The notes beneath the pieces were generated by a model. It was not told the origin of the DNA. It saw only the letters and a list, made by a program, of their open reading frames with translations, and did no database searches. Position numbers and translations under genes: made by a program. Of a DNA stretch of 64,000 bases, positions 25,666-34,895 are shown in pieces. The DNA is taken from the NCBI GenBank assembly GCA_040901765.1, contig JBBDYG010000043.1, forward strand, positions 1 to 64,000, read 5' to 3'. This DNA is from JBBDYG01 sp040901765 (GTDB lineage Bacteria; Planctomycetota; Planctomycetia; Pirellulales; Lacipirellulaceae). Numbering within the stretch: the stretch's first letter is position 1; every line of letters starts with the position of its first letter.

Positions 25666-27045
25666 ATGACCAATACGGCGCTAGCAAGCACCGACGCCTG
25701 GCTTCTTTACGAGCCGACCGACTCCGCGCCGTGGAATGTGCGCCGGATTGTGCGTCTTCATCGCCGAGCCGGTTTCGCAGCGAATTGGTCGGAGATTCAG
25801 CGCGACCTCGCAGACGGACCGGGACCGGCGGTCGAGCGATTGCTTTGTGGGCAGGCTCGCGAAGTGCATACGCACTCCGATTTCGAAACGATGGCCCGCA
25901 CGATCGGGGACGCGGCGCAGGCCTCGGGCAATCCCGACCGGCTCATGGCGTGGTGGCTTTACCGCATCCTCCTGTCGTCCGATCCGCTCACCGAGCGGCT
26001 GGCCCTGATGTGGCATAATCACTTCGCCACCAGCAACCGCAAAGTGCAGGACCTCGTGCTGATGCGCGAGCAGAACGAGTTGTTCCGCGCGCATGGCCGT
26101 GGCCCGTTTGGCGAGTTGCTCGGGGAGGTCGTAAAGCATCCGGCGATGCTGGTGTGGCTCGACGCCGACTCGAACCGCAAAGGGAAACCGAACGAAAACC
26201 TGGCCCGCGAACTGATGGAGCTGTTTACGCTCGGCATTGGCAACTACACGGAGCGGGACGTGAAGGACGCGGCCCGCGCTTTTTCCGGATGGACGATTAC
26301 AAGCGGTGGGTTCCAATACAAACCGACGTGGCATGATGACGGGGAAAAGGAAATCCTTGGCCACGTCGGCGACCTCAATGGCGAGGCGCTGCTCGATATT
26401 CTACTGGAGCATCCCGCGACGGCACGCCGTCTGGCATGGCGGCTGTGCCAGACGCTGCTCGGTGAGGACGTGGCATTAGACGCGGATATCGACGCACTCG
26501 CCGCGGGAATGATCGAACACGATTTGGACATCGCCTGGGGCGTCGAAACGATCCTGCGGTCTCAACTCTTTTTTTCGGACGCTGCCTGCGGCCGGCGAAT
26601 TAGCGGCCCGACGGAATGGGCCGTGGCGGTGCTTCACGCCCTGGAGCTCTGCGACCCGCCACCTAGTACGCTGCTCGTTGCCGAGTGGGTGTCGCGCATG
26701 GGACAGGAGCTGTTTTATCCACCCAACGTGGGAGGCTGGTCGGAAGGCCGCGCGTGGTACGCGTCGCGGATGCTCGTCGCCCGGGCAAATTTCGCGGCCA
26801 CACTCGCCACGGGCAGCCTTTGGCAGCCGACGCGAGCGCCCGCTCTGCAGCAACTTGTGGAGCGTCACCGCGGCGCGAGCGACCTCCCATCGGCGACGGC
26901 ATGGTTCGCGGAGCTGCTGTGGGGCCATGTGCCGGACGGCACCGTTGCCGAAATTCTGTCCGCGACTGAATCGAACGACGGAAACGAAAATTTGGCAAAC
27001 GCGCTTGCCGTACTGTTGGCGCGTCCGGAAAGTCACTTGACGTAA
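25666..27045 (+). CDS. DUF1800 family protein
   Basis: A 459-residue DUF1800 protein, close to the usual length. The family landmarks are present in order: RIVRLHRRAGF near residue 25, ALMWHNHFATSNRKV near 120, NENLARELMELFTLG near 180 with ERDVKDAARAFSGW just after, and a C-terminal YPPNVGGWSEGRAWY. No strong signal peptide is seen. The function is not established. DUF1800 proteins are nearly always encoded next to a DUF1501 protein, as here (start 47 bases downstream). In planctomycetes they are thought to belong to secreted or surface systems. The gene starts 14 bases after the giant protein stop and may be co-transcribed with it. Confidence 0.93.
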   Translation: MTNTALASTDAWLLYEPTDSAPWNVRRIVRLHRRAGFAANWSEIQRDLADGPGPAVERLLCGQAREVHTHSDFETMARTIGDAAQASGNPDRLMAWWLYRILLSSDPLTERLALMWHNHFATSNRKVQDLVLMREQNELFRAHGRGPFGELLGEVVKHPAMLVWLDADSNRKGKPNENLARELMELFTLGIGNYTERDVKDAARAFSGWTITSGGFQYKPTWHDDGEKEILGHVGDLNGEALLDILLEHPATARRLAWRLCQTLLGEDVALDADIDALAAGMIEHDLDIAWGVETILRSQLFFSDAACGRRISGPTEWAVAVLHALELCDPPPSTLLVAEWVSRMGQELFYPPNVGGWSEGRAWYASRMLVARANFAATLATGSLWQPTRAPALQQLVERHRGASDLPSATAWFAELLWGHVPDGTVAEILSATESNDGNENLANALAVLLARPESHLT

Positions 27046-27092
27046 GACTTCGATTTGTATGTTGTGTGCATTTTCTAAGGATCAGGTGCCGT

Positions 27093-28301
27093 ATGTTTAC
27101 GCGTCGTCAGTTTCTTAAGGCCGGTTCGCTGGTGTCGCTGTCGCCGCTTGTGCCGACAGTGTGGGCCAGGACGGCGCGGGCCGCTGTCGCGGCACCGGAT
27201 TCGAAAGTGCTGGTTGTCGTTCAACTCGACGGCGGCAACGACGGCCTCAACACGGTGGTTCCCTTCACCGATGACGCGTACCATCGCGCGCGGAACAAGC
27301 TGCGGCTCGACCCTGAGAAGTTGCATAAGCTCGACGATCGCCTCGCACTCAACGAAAGCATGCGGGCGGCGAAGGAAGTGTTCGACGACGGCCGGCTGGC
27401 GATTGTGCAAGGAGTCGGGTATCCGAATCCCGACCGATCCCACTTCCGCAGTATGCGGATCTGGCAGACGGCGAGCTTCGACGACGCGGCTCATAACCAA
27501 TATGGTTGGATGGGGCGGGCCCTCGACGGTTCACGCATCGAAGGCGGCAACGAAGCGAGCGCCATCTACGTCGGCCAGGAAGAGGTTCCCGTGGCGATGT
27601 GGGGCCGGCGGTCTGTCGCGACCGCAATTTCTCGTGCGGATGACCTGAAGCTGTTGCTTCCGGCAGCGCGCGCGAGTGCGGTAAATGTGCCGAGTGCCGT
27701 GCCTGCCGACTCCTTGCAGCAGTTCGTAACGCAGCAAATGCTAGGCGCTTACACTGCGGCGGAGCGATTTGAGAGTCGTGCGGCGACCGCTTCGCCGGTC
27801 AGCTATCCCGATTCGCAGCTCGCCCCGCGACTGAAGCTCATCGCCCAGCTGTTGCGGAGCGGCTCGTCGGCTCGCGTTTACTACACACAGCAGTCGGGCT
27901 ACGACACGCACGCCGCGCAGCTTTACACTCACGCCAGCTTGCTTCGCGAGCTGGCGGGCGCGCTGAAGGCGTTTGCAGAAGATCTTCGCGAAGCAGGCCT
28001 TGATCAGCGAGTGGTCGTACTGGCGTTCAGCGAGTTCGGACGGCGCGTAGCTGAGAACGCATCGGCCGGTACGGATCACGGCGTGGCGGGACCTGTGTTT
28101 CTCGCCGGAACCCCAGTCCGCGGCGGGCTGCACGGCGCGCCGCCGAATCTGACGGACCTCGATGCGGGCGACATTAAGATGACGACCGATTTTCGCCAGG
28201 TCTACGCGACGTTGCTCGACGAATGGCTACAGATTCCGTCGATCGGAATTCTGGGCGAGGAATTCACTTCCCTCCCACTGCTTCGCACCGTTGGCGGATA
28301 G
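27093..28301 (+). CDS. DUF1501 family protein with Tat signal, partner of DUF1800
   Basis: A 402-residue protein beginning TRRQFLKAGSLVSLSPLV, a twin-arginine signal. Start at 27093 was chosen because this places the Tat motif at the N-terminus and an AGGTG lies 6 bases upstream; the frame is open to 27066. The DUF1501 core is clear: VVVQLDGGNDGLNTVVPF, RSHFRSMRIWQTA and VLAFSEFGRRVAEN followed by DHGVAGPVFLAG. The fold belongs to the alkaline phosphatase/sulfatase-like superfamily, but substrates of the family are unknown. It should be exported folded through Tat. Its neighbour is the DUF1800 gene. A convergent sigma-like gene ends 46 bases after its stop. Confidence 0.93.
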   Translation: MFTRRQFLKAGSLVSLSPLVPTVWARTARAAVAAPDSKVLVVVQLDGGNDGLNTVVPFTDDAYHRARNKLRLDPEKLHKLDDRLALNESMRAAKEVFDDGRLAIVQGVGYPNPDRSHFRSMRIWQTASFDDAAHNQYGWMGRALDGSRIEGGNEASAIYVGQEEVPVAMWGRRSVATAISRADDLKLLLPAARASAVNVPSAVPADSLQQFVTQQMLGAYTAAERFESRAATASPVSYPDSQLAPRLKLIAQLLRSGSSARVYYTQQSGYDTHAAQLYTHASLLRELAGALKAFAEDLREAGLDQRVVVLAFSEFGRRVAENASAGTDHGVAGPVFLAGTPVRGGLHGAPPNLTDLDAGDIKMTTDFRQVYATLLDEWLQIPSIGILGEEFTSLPLLRTVGG

Positions 28302-28347
28302 TGTCGCATTCCGCCTGCCTTCGTGCGTCAAGACCAATGCAATATGC

Positions 28348-29019
28348 TTATTCGACGCCACCGTGCGCGAGCGGTCCCGCGCACGGCGGCGATCTTACAA
28401 TTGATGAGTGATTCTCCCCGTGAAACGCTGACCACGATTTCAACAGCTCTCGTCGCAACTGAGAAATCCTTCCGCGCGACAGCCGAAACTCGCTTGCCAC
28501 TTCGGAGGGGCAACGTCCCGCAGCCAGGGCCAACGCAATCCGCCGCTTGCGGCGCGAGAGTTTCTTGAGCCACTCAGGAAAGTCGATCCGGAACCAGACC
28601 TGGTCCGGGATCGGCGTCCGGGTGTCGGCCATAACCGCTTCCCGCCACGCGCGATCTTCAGCGCAATACCGCTCGAGACGGGCTACGTGAAAGCCCTGCT
28701 TGTACTGCGCGTAGCGGGAGAGGATCTCTTGTCCATTGAGGGGCGTGGCCACCTGTCGTCCACTGCTGACCTGGGCCGCTGCGAAGCGGGCCAGCACCGT
28801 GGCATAGGCCCGCTCGGAGCGGCCTTGCTTGACGAGTCGGGCCAAGGCGACGCACACGTTGGCGGTCGCTTCCTGAATCGCTTCCTCGCGATCCCCTCGG
28901 TGAAGATGGCGGAAGGCAATTCTCAGCGTGCGGCGGATGACCGGGAGCATGGCCAAGAGCAATGGCTGCCAGTCGGTGGGGCGGCGCTGGCAGCGGAGGG
29001 GGTCAGACAATTGACGCAT
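28348..29019 (-). CDS. Sigma-70-like RNA polymerase factor (divergent)
   Basis: A 223-residue protein. The N-terminal part (LPVIRRTLRIAFRHLHRGDREEAIQEATANVCVA, with DREEAIQEA as the key word) resembles sigma region 2. The C-terminal part (EWLKKLSRRKRRIALALAAG, CPSEVASEFRLSRGRISQLRREL) is a region-4-like helix-turn-helix. The middle is unusual: a long linker with ERYCAEDRAWREAV between the two. Proteins of this kind are common in Pirellulales, often near recombinase genes. It is alone on its strand, converges on DUF1501, and has a hairpin-rich leader upstream. No anti-sigma factor is adjacent. The target promoters cannot be inferred. Confidence 0.75.
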   Translation of the reverse strand: MRQLSDPLRCQRRPTDWQPLLLAMLPVIRRTLRIAFRHLHRGDREEAIQEATANVCVALARLVKQGRSERAYATVLARFAAAQVSSGRQVATPLNGQEILSRYAQYKQGFHVARLERYCAEDRAWREAVMADTRTPIPDQVWFRIDFPEWLKKLSRRKRRIALALAAGRCPSEVASEFRLSRGRISQLRRELLKSWSAFHGENHSSIVRSPPCAGPLAHGGVE

Positions 29020-29035
29020 GGGACGATCTCCTTTG

Positions 29036-29285
29036 AAGTTGAGACCGCCCCGGTGGGGCGGTCGTGGGATAAAGCACGACCGCCCTCACCTGGGTGAGAG
29101 CGATGAATGGGTTGAGAGTGACTGTCAGTTGGTGGGTATAGGCAGGTTCTCCGAGGGTGAAACGGAAAAGGGACGAAGCTACCGACAGGAAGTGTCGTTA
29201 CCCGAGAGCCAGCGTGCTGGCCGAAACGGCTTGGCTAACAGGAGTTTCGTGCAATGAACAACGCGCGCTGAGCAAGCGATGAGGC
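29036..29285. other. Hairpin-rich intergenic region upstream of the sigma-like gene
   Basis: This divergent gap has no believable gene. Near 29042-29062 a 9-base-pair perfect hairpin (GACCGCCCC/GGGGCGGTC, 3-base loop) lies just before the sigma-like start. It is followed by GTCGTG/CACGAC and CTCAC/GTGAG stems to about 29098. Further hairpins (CGACA/TGTCG near 29188, CCAGC/GCTGG near 29211) continue to 29285. It may be a leader or an unrecognised structured RNA, and its strand is uncertain. Confidence 0.3.
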
Positions 29286-29370
29286 CCAATCCGATAGAAA
29301 ACTGGCCAGCACGATGATATACTGCGCTTCGTTGTATTGTGCGAAGCGTGCAGCAAATTCATTTGTTCGA

Positions 29371-31848
29371 ATGAACGACAGCCAGCTTGGTTCCGATGCT
29401 GCGAAGGCTGCCGCCGATACGCGAGGGTGCGTCGAGCGGTTTGCGGCGGGGGCGTGGCTCTATCCGGGGCAGGCCGTCTGGGTACATCCGCTTGCGCTCA
29501 TCTTCATCTCCGCGCTGTTGGCTCAAGGCGGGGAAATTGCCACGGTCGATTTCAATCGCGACATTCGGCCAATCCTGTCCAATAGCTGTCTTAAATGTCA
29601 CGGACCCGATGAGGATGCGCGGAAGGCCGATCTGCGCCTGGACACGCGGGAGGGGGCATTGGCTGACCGCGGAGGCTACCGCGCGATCAATCCCGAAGAG
29701 CCACCGGCCAGCGCACTTCTGTTGCGAATCACTGCCGCGGAGGTAGCGGAACGCATGCCGCCGGCTGAGTCGGGGCTACAGCTTTCCGCCCATCAGATCG
29801 CGCTGATCAGCCGGTGGATCGAGCAAGGAGCTCCATTCGAACAGCATTGGGCGTTCCGGCCGATACTGCAACCTCCTTTGCCAATGGTCACGCCGTCATG
29901 GCCGCGGAACGAAATTGACTCGTTTGTTTTGGAGCAGCTCACTCGACAGCAGATCGAGCCGTCGCCGGAGGCCACCCCCTACACATTAATCCGCCGGGTG
30001 AATCTCGATGTGCGGGGGCTACCACCCACACCCGCGGAAGTCGACGAGTACATTGCCGACCAGTCGCCGGACGCATACGAACGGATGGTCGAGCGAGCGT
30101 TGGCCAGCCCGCACTACGGCGAGCGGTGGGGCCGGCACTGGCTGGACCAGGCGCGGTATGCGGACACGAATGGCTACTCCGTCGACGCCGAGCGTTCCAT
30201 GTGGCCTTACCGCGATTGGGTGATTCAAGCGCTGAATGACGACATGCCATTCGATCGATTCACGATCGAGCAACTCGCCGGCGACTTGCTTCCCAATTCA
30301 ACGCGGGAGCAGCTCATCGCCACGGGTTTTCACCGAAATACGCTGATCAATGAGGAAGGTGGCACCGATGAGGAGCAGTTTCGCGTCGAGACGGTCGTCG
30401 ACCGCGTCAATACGACTGGTACCGTCTGGTTGGGTCTGACCATCGGCTGCGCGCAGTGCCACACACATAAATTCGACCCGATCAGCCAGCACGAGTATTA
30501 CCGGTTGTTTGCGTTCTTCAACACTTGCGAAGACGCGAACGGCCGGCCGCCGACGCTGCATGTCACCACGCCGGAACAGCAAACGAAGCTTGACGAGCTC
30601 GATGCACGGATTGTTGCCGCGACCGACGCAATCGCCGAGCATGACAGACAGCACAACAAGCAATCAGCGAAAGGCTCGGACGAGGCCGGCGGAGCCTCGG
30701 CTTCCACCGACAGTCAACGTGTTGAGTTGACGACCAAGCTTACTGGTCTCCAAGAAGAACGGACGCAATACCTGGCGGCGATTCCGCAAACGATGATTCT
30801 TCGCGAACGAACGACCACCCGTGAATCCAACGTGCTGATTCGGGGCGATTTCCTGCGAAAAGGCGACGTGGTCCTTCCCGATACGCCGGCCGCGCTGCCA
30901 AAACTCCCAGCGTCCGATTCTCCGCGAACACGGCTCGATCTGGCGCGATGGATAGTCGATCGTCAGAATCCGCTGACCGCCCGAGTCACCGGGAATCGTA
31001 TTTGGGCGCACTATTTCGGACGCGGACTGGTCGAAACGGAGAACGATTTTGGGCGGCAGGGTACGCCACCGACCCACCCGAAACTGCTCGACTGGCTGGC
31101 GGCAGAGCTCATGGATCGAGGATGGTCGCAGAAGAGCGTCCATCGGCTCATTCTCAACTCCGCCACTTATCTTCAGACATCGCAGCTTCGAGCCGATCTC
31201 GCCGAAGTCGATCCACTTAACAAGCTATTGGGCCGTCAGTCGAGGTTGCGGGTCGATGCCGAGATTGTGCGCGATCTGGGCCTGTCAGTAAGTGGATTGT
31301 TGCACGACAAGATTGGCGGGCCGGGCGCGTATCCGCCGCAGCCAGATGACGTGTTCGCCTTCACCCAGGTACGCCGTCCATGGCCGACCAGCACCGGTCC
31401 GGATCGCTATCGGCGGGGAATGTACACGGTCTTCATGCGCAGCGCGCCGTATCCGATGCTCACCACATTCGACTCGCCCGTATTCAACGTCAGTTGCACA
31501 TTTCGGCAGCGATCGAATACGCCGCTGCAGTCGCTGGCGATGTCAAATGACGAAACGATGATCGAAGTGGCACGGACTCTAGGACAGCGTGCGTTTCAGC
31601 ATGCGGCCAGCGATTGCGATCGGATCGGTTATGCCTTTCAGATTTGTTTTGCACGACCCCCTGATCCGTTCGAGGTGGAGCGGCTGGGGGGGTACGTCGA
31701 GCAGCAGCGGCAGATTTTCGCGTCAAATCCTGAAGGAGCGATCCTGCTCGCCGGAGACATCTCGATCAAGCCTGTAGAGGATGCCGCCGCGTGGACGGCA
31801 CTGGCCCGCGTACTCTTGAACCTTGACGAGTTTATCACGCGAGAATAA
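29371..31848 (+). CDS. PSCyt1-PSCyt2-PSD1 (DUF1549/DUF1553) domain protein
   Basis: An 825-residue planctomycete-type protein. After a weak signal-like segment (about 38-52), a PSCyt1 cytochrome-like domain has the haem-binding motif CLKCH (C73, C76, H77) within DIRPILSNSCLKCHGPDE. DUF1549 follows (LIRRVNLDVRGLPPTPAEVDEY, HYGERWGRHWLDQARYADTN), then a linker with a coiled, charged stretch (about 385-445). DUF1553 is at the end (RVTGNRIWAHYFGRGLVET, FNVSCTFRQRSNTPLQSLA). The family is abundant and secreted in planctomycetes, and is often linked to polysaccharide use, but its reaction is unknown. Start 29371 was chosen over 29314 as the residues before it are unlike the family. Its stop is 2 bases before the DUF1501 start. 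Confidence 0.9.
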   Translation: MNDSQLGSDAAKAAADTRGCVERFAAGAWLYPGQAVWVHPLALIFISALLAQGGEIATVDFNRDIRPILSNSCLKCHGPDEDARKADLRLDTREGALADRGGYRAINPEEPPASALLLRITAAEVAERMPPAESGLQLSAHQIALISRWIEQGAPFEQHWAFRPILQPPLPMVTPSWPRNEIDSFVLEQLTRQQIEPSPEATPYTLIRRVNLDVRGLPPTPAEVDEYIADQSPDAYERMVERALASPHYGERWGRHWLDQARYADTNGYSVDAERSMWPYRDWVIQALNDDMPFDRFTIEQLAGDLLPNSTREQLIATGFHRNTLINEEGGTDEEQFRVETVVDRVNTTGTVWLGLTIGCAQCHTHKFDPISQHEYYRLFAFFNTCEDANGRPPTLHVTTPEQQTKLDELDARIVAATDAIAEHDRQHNKQSAKGSDEAGGASASTDSQRVELTTKLTGLQEERTQYLAAIPQTMILRERTTTRESNVLIRGDFLRKGDVVLPDTPAALPKLPASDSPRTRLDLARWIVDRQNPLTARVTGNRIWAHYFGRGLVETENDFGRQGTPPTHPKLLDWLAAELMDRGWSQKSVHRLILNSATYLQTSQLRADLAEVDPLNKLLGRQSRLRVDAEIVRDLGLSVSGLLHDKIGGPGAYPPQPDDVFAFTQVRRPWPTSTGPDRYRRGMYTVFMRSAPYPMLTTFDSPVFNVSCTFRQRSNTPLQSLAMSNDETMIEVARTLGQRAFQHAASDCDRIGYAFQICFARPPDPFEVERLGGYVEQQRQIFASNPEGAILLAGDISIKPVEDAAAWTALARVLLNLDEFITRE

Positions 31849-31850
31849 CG

Positions 31851-33290
31851 ATGGACGCATCACCGGCCAATGACGACCTTCTGCGAGACGTCACGCGTCG
31901 CCACTTCTTTGAGAATTGCGGCGTGGGATTAGGAGCGATCGCACTGGGTGCTTTGATGGCCGACCGGTCTCAAGCCGCTGAGGCTGTCAACCCGATGACC
32001 GTTTACCCGCCGCACCACGGCCCACGGGCCAAGGCGGTAATCTTTCTGTTCATGGCGGGTGGCCCAAGCCAGCTCGACCTGTTCACCGACAAGCCGGCGC
32101 TCCGCAAACATCACGGCCAACTTCCCCCGCAGAGCTTCCTGGAAGGCAAACGCTTTGCCTTTCTGAAAGGAACGGAGATGTTGCTGGCCAGTCCGCGGAA
32201 GTTTGAATCGTACGGCGAGTGCGGCCAGGAACTCAGCGACTTGCTGCCCCATCATCAGCAGATCGTCGATGACGTGTCCTGGCTGCATGGCATGACCACC
32301 GATGTCTTCAACCACGGGCCGGCCAAACTGTTTATCAACACCGGCTCGCCGCAGCCGGGCCGGCCCAGCATGGGATCGTGGATCACCTACGGCATCGGCA
32401 GCGAATACCGCAACTTGCCCGGTTTCGTCGTTTTGCAGTCGGGACCACGTGGCCCGCGCGCCGGAGGGACGTTGTGGTCGAGCGGCTTTCTTCCCACCTG
32501 CCATCAGGGCGTCCCCTTTCGCAGTGGGCCCGTGCCAATTCTCAACCTTAGCAGTCCACCTGGCACGACGCGACAGAGCGAGCGGCAATTCGTCGATGTC
32601 GTGAACGACCTCAATCGATACAAATTCGACAAGATATCCGATCCGGAAATCGAGACGCGGATTGCCGCCTACGAAACAGCCTACCGGATGCAATCGAGCG
32701 CGCCGGAGTTGATGCAGCTCAGCGACGAACCTCGGCACATCCTGGATTTGTACGGAGCGGTGCCGGGGCAAGCCTCGTATGCCAACAATTGCCTGCTGGC
32801 CCGGCGGCTCGTGGAACGCGGAGTGCGATTCGTCCAGCTTTACCATACCAACTGGGACCATCACGGCGGCACTACGGAAAATCTAGAAGAACATTTGCCC
32901 AGCGTCTGCCGCGAAGTCGATCAGGCGTCCGCAGCCTTGGTGCTCGATCTCAAGCAGCGTGGCCTGCTCGACGAGACGATTGTGATCTGGGGCGGTGAGT
33001 TCGGCCGCACCCCGATGGGCGAAATTCGCGACAATACGGGCCGAGACCATCACATCGACGCGTATTCGATGTGGTGTGCGGGAGGCGGGTTCCGGGCGGG
33101 AACGATTCATGGCCAGACCGACGAGCTGGGCCTAACTGCTGTCGAGGGGGCAAAACACGTTCACGACTTGCAGGCGACGATTCTCCACTTGCTCGGGTTG
33201 AATCACGAGCGACTGACGTTCCGCTTCCAGGGCCGGAACTTCCGCCTGACGGATGTGCACGGCCGCGTTCTGCACGATGTGCTGTCTTAA
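31851..33290 (+). CDS. DUF1501 family protein, partner of PSD1
   Basis: A 479-residue protein starting 2 bases after the PSD1 stop, the standard PSD1-DUF1501 pair. A Tat-like motif (RRHFFENCGVGLGAIALGAL) lies at residues 15-35. The core shows AVIFLFMAGGPSQLDLFTDKP, VRFVQLYHTNWDHHG, and the metal-site-like IWGGEFGRTPMGE followed by GRDHH. This group belongs to the alkaline-phosphatase-like fold family. Both proteins should be exported, and the pair is found across Planctomycetes. It is longer than the DUF1501 protein at 27093 and belongs to the other major branch of the family. The TOPRIM gene converges 43 bases after its stop. Confidence 0.93.
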   Translation: MDASPANDDLLRDVTRRHFFENCGVGLGAIALGALMADRSQAAEAVNPMTVYPPHHGPRAKAVIFLFMAGGPSQLDLFTDKPALRKHHGQLPPQSFLEGKRFAFLKGTEMLLASPRKFESYGECGQELSDLLPHHQQIVDDVSWLHGMTTDVFNHGPAKLFINTGSPQPGRPSMGSWITYGIGSEYRNLPGFVVLQSGPRGPRAGGTLWSSGFLPTCHQGVPFRSGPVPILNLSSPPGTTRQSERQFVDVVNDLNRYKFDKISDPEIETRIAAYETAYRMQSSAPELMQLSDEPRHILDLYGAVPGQASYANNCLLARRLVERGVRFVQLYHTNWDHHGGTTENLEEHLPSVCREVDQASAALVLDLKQRGLLDETIVIWGGEFGRTPMGEIRDNTGRDHHIDAYSMWCAGGGFRAGTIHGQTDELGLTAVEGAKHVHDLQATILHLLGLNHERLTFRFQGRNFRLTDVHGRVLHDVLS

Positions 33291-33333
33291 CAGCACCGCC
33301 CTCAACTCGTGATGCTCCACGCGGGCACTCGTG

Positions 33334-34074
33334 TCACTGTTGAGCGCTCGTTGCGGTATAGATCCCATCCATGCAAGGAGACTGGCGCAGACCGGCTTCA
33401 AGGGCTTGGCGTGGCAGTTGCTCAGCGATCATCCGCAGCCAGCCGTGGACCTCGCCCTCGGGATCCCGTTCCTCGAGCAGCTCCGCTGTCATCCGTGGCG
33501 TCACCCAGCGGTGAAGCCAGCGCTTGGCCCGGCAGGCGAGTCGTCGCTGCCCGCGCCGCGAAAGCGACCACCAGTTCGGTTCTTCCGGCCGAGCGCAGTA
33601 TCTTCGCCTGGCCACCATCTCGGCGACCGAGTTGTCGTCCGTGACGGTGATCTCCGGGCCACCCGCCTCGGCGATTGCGCGCGGGTGGAGATAGTTCTCG
33701 AGCGCCCGTTTGCGCGTCAGGGCGGCGAAGCAGTTGGGGCGGCCCTTGATTTGGCAGACAAGGTCGTGCCGAATCCGCGTTTCGAGGCCCGACTCGCGGT
33801 CGAACAGGTGAAATTCCGGCAGCCCCAGTGCCGCGAGCCGCGTCGCCCACGGGGCGAGCGGGCTTCCCCCGGCGGGGAGCAGCAACAGCTCACCCCGCTC
33901 GGCAAGTTCGCCGACATCGGGGATCGCACCCTCCGCGGCATGCAAGACGCGCGCGATGTGGCGCAAGAACTCCAGGTCGTGCGTCCCTTCCATGACGACG
34001 ATCAGTACGGGACGTACGAGCGCAGACGTGGTGTCTCCACCGGACGGTTCAAGGATAGGGGACGGGCTATTCAC
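33334..34074 (-). CDS. TOPRIM-like nuclease/primase-type protein
   Basis: A 246-residue protein. The first half is read as a TOPRIM fold: VLIVVMEGTHDLEFLRHIARVL carries the conserved Glu of motif 1 and the GxxD turn, and FHLFDRE carries the acidic DxE-like motif near residue 90. It resembles the C-terminal TOPRIM half of OLD-family and phage-associated proteins. The rest (DLVCQIKGRPNCFAALTRKRALENYL, then NSVAEMVARRR) is unassigned. TOPRIM domains cut or join DNA or make primers. It is the last gene of a minus-strand block that begins with a large serine recombinase, so a role in a mobile element is likely. Confidence 0.65.
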   Translation of the reverse strand: MNSPSPILEPSGGDTTSALVRPVLIVVMEGTHDLEFLRHIARVLHAAEGAIPDVGELAERGELLLLPAGGSPLAPWATRLAALGLPEFHLFDRESGLETRIRHDLVCQIKGRPNCFAALTRKRALENYLHPRAIAEAGGPEITVTDDNSVAEMVARRRYCARPEEPNWWSLSRRGQRRLACRAKRWLHRWVTPRMTAELLEERDPEGEVHGWLRMIAEQLPRQALEAGLRQSPCMDGIYTATSAQQ

Positions 34075-34116
34075 AAGTACTGGCCTCCAGCTGAGGGGCG
34101 CAGTACGGAGCCTCGA

Positions 34117-34650
34117 TCACGGACGGTCATCCAGGTGTGACTCAAGGGCTGGTTCCTCCAAGGGAGTGTGGGTAAGTAACGGAGAGGCGAGCGATTTCGG
34201 CTGCGGCAAGAGCCGTGGCTCATCCGCCGCAAGTTCCGATACCAGGAGCTCGCACAACTCAGCATCGACTGCATCCGGCGATCGAGCGTCGCTCAGCAGG
34301 CGACCTGCGAAATAAAATGCGGCGACAAGGACCGCGACGGTGCCCAAAAACGGCGTCAGCACCGTCAGCAGCGACTGCGTCCGCCGGTCGCGGGCGATCT
34401 GCTGACGCTCTTTTTCGAGGTCGTTCCAGCCGTGCGATAGGCTGGCCCGTTCCTGCTGGACGTCCTCTTGGACATCGGCAAGCTGATGGTGGGCGGCGGC
34501 CACCTCGCGGTTGTGCTGGCTCATCTCGAGATTTTGGGCGGCCTGGCGGTCGGCCGCTTCGCGGCTGATCGCGACGGCCAGGTCGTCGCTACAGCCGACG
34601 AGCAACATTGTCGTTAATAGCAGAAGCAGAATCAGGGGGTTTTGATTCAC
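34117..34650 (-). CDS. Lipoprotein with membrane-spanning C-terminal half
   Basis: A 177-residue protein if started at the GTG at 34650, which has an AGGAG 7 bases upstream. This gives MNQNPLILLLLLTTMLLVGC, a lipoprotein signal with lipobox LVGC. A long charged coiled-coil-like region follows (AAAHHQLADVQEDVQQERASLSHGW and ERQQIARDRR). A membrane segment (about 93-113, VLTPFLGTVAVLVAAFYFAG) then follows, and a polar tail. Similar small coiled-coil membrane proteins are seen in phage spanin-like and element-encoded operons. The gene lies 42 bases before the TOPRIM gene and belongs to the recombinase block. Confidence 0.65.
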   Translation of the reverse strand: MNQNPLILLLLLTTMLLVGCSDDLAVAISREAADRQAAQNLEMSQHNREVAAAHHQLADVQEDVQQERASLSHGWNDLEKERQQIARDRRTQSLLTVLTPFLGTVAVLVAAFYFAGRLLSDARSPDAVDAELCELLVSELAADEPRLLPQPKSLASPLLTHTPLEEPALESHLDDRP

Positions 34651-34795
34651 GGGCAGACTCCTGGTGGGAATAAAAGCGAGCAAGCGCTCGCCGCAGCAGG
34701 CGTTCCAAAGCCCGCCGCAAGCGGACCTCGCGAGACAGTACGAACGAGAGCACAACAATCGTCAGCAACAAAACGACCATGAGGGTAGCTGGCAT
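34589..34795 (-). CDS. Small membrane protein, 68 residues
   Basis: The ATG at 34795 starts a protein with a single membrane segment (MVVLLLTIVVLSFVL) followed by a basic helix (RRALERLLRRALARF) and a polar tail. The 3' part overlaps the lipoprotein gene start in another frame. The clear membrane-plus-basic-helix pattern supports a real gene; its ribosome site is weak. The overlap resembles paired small lysis or spanin-type genes, but no homology was recognised. Confidence 0.5.
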   Translation of the reverse strand: MPATLMVVLLLTIVVLSFVLSREVRLRRALERLLRRALARFYSHQESARESKPPDSASAINDNVARRL

Positions 34796-34895
34796 TGGCA
34801 AACTTTCGTGTTGGTGTTCTTGGAAACGGGGCAATCAACGCGCGATCAACTGCTATGTCCGTGTCAATTCGTTATGACTCGATTTGAGCAAAGTT

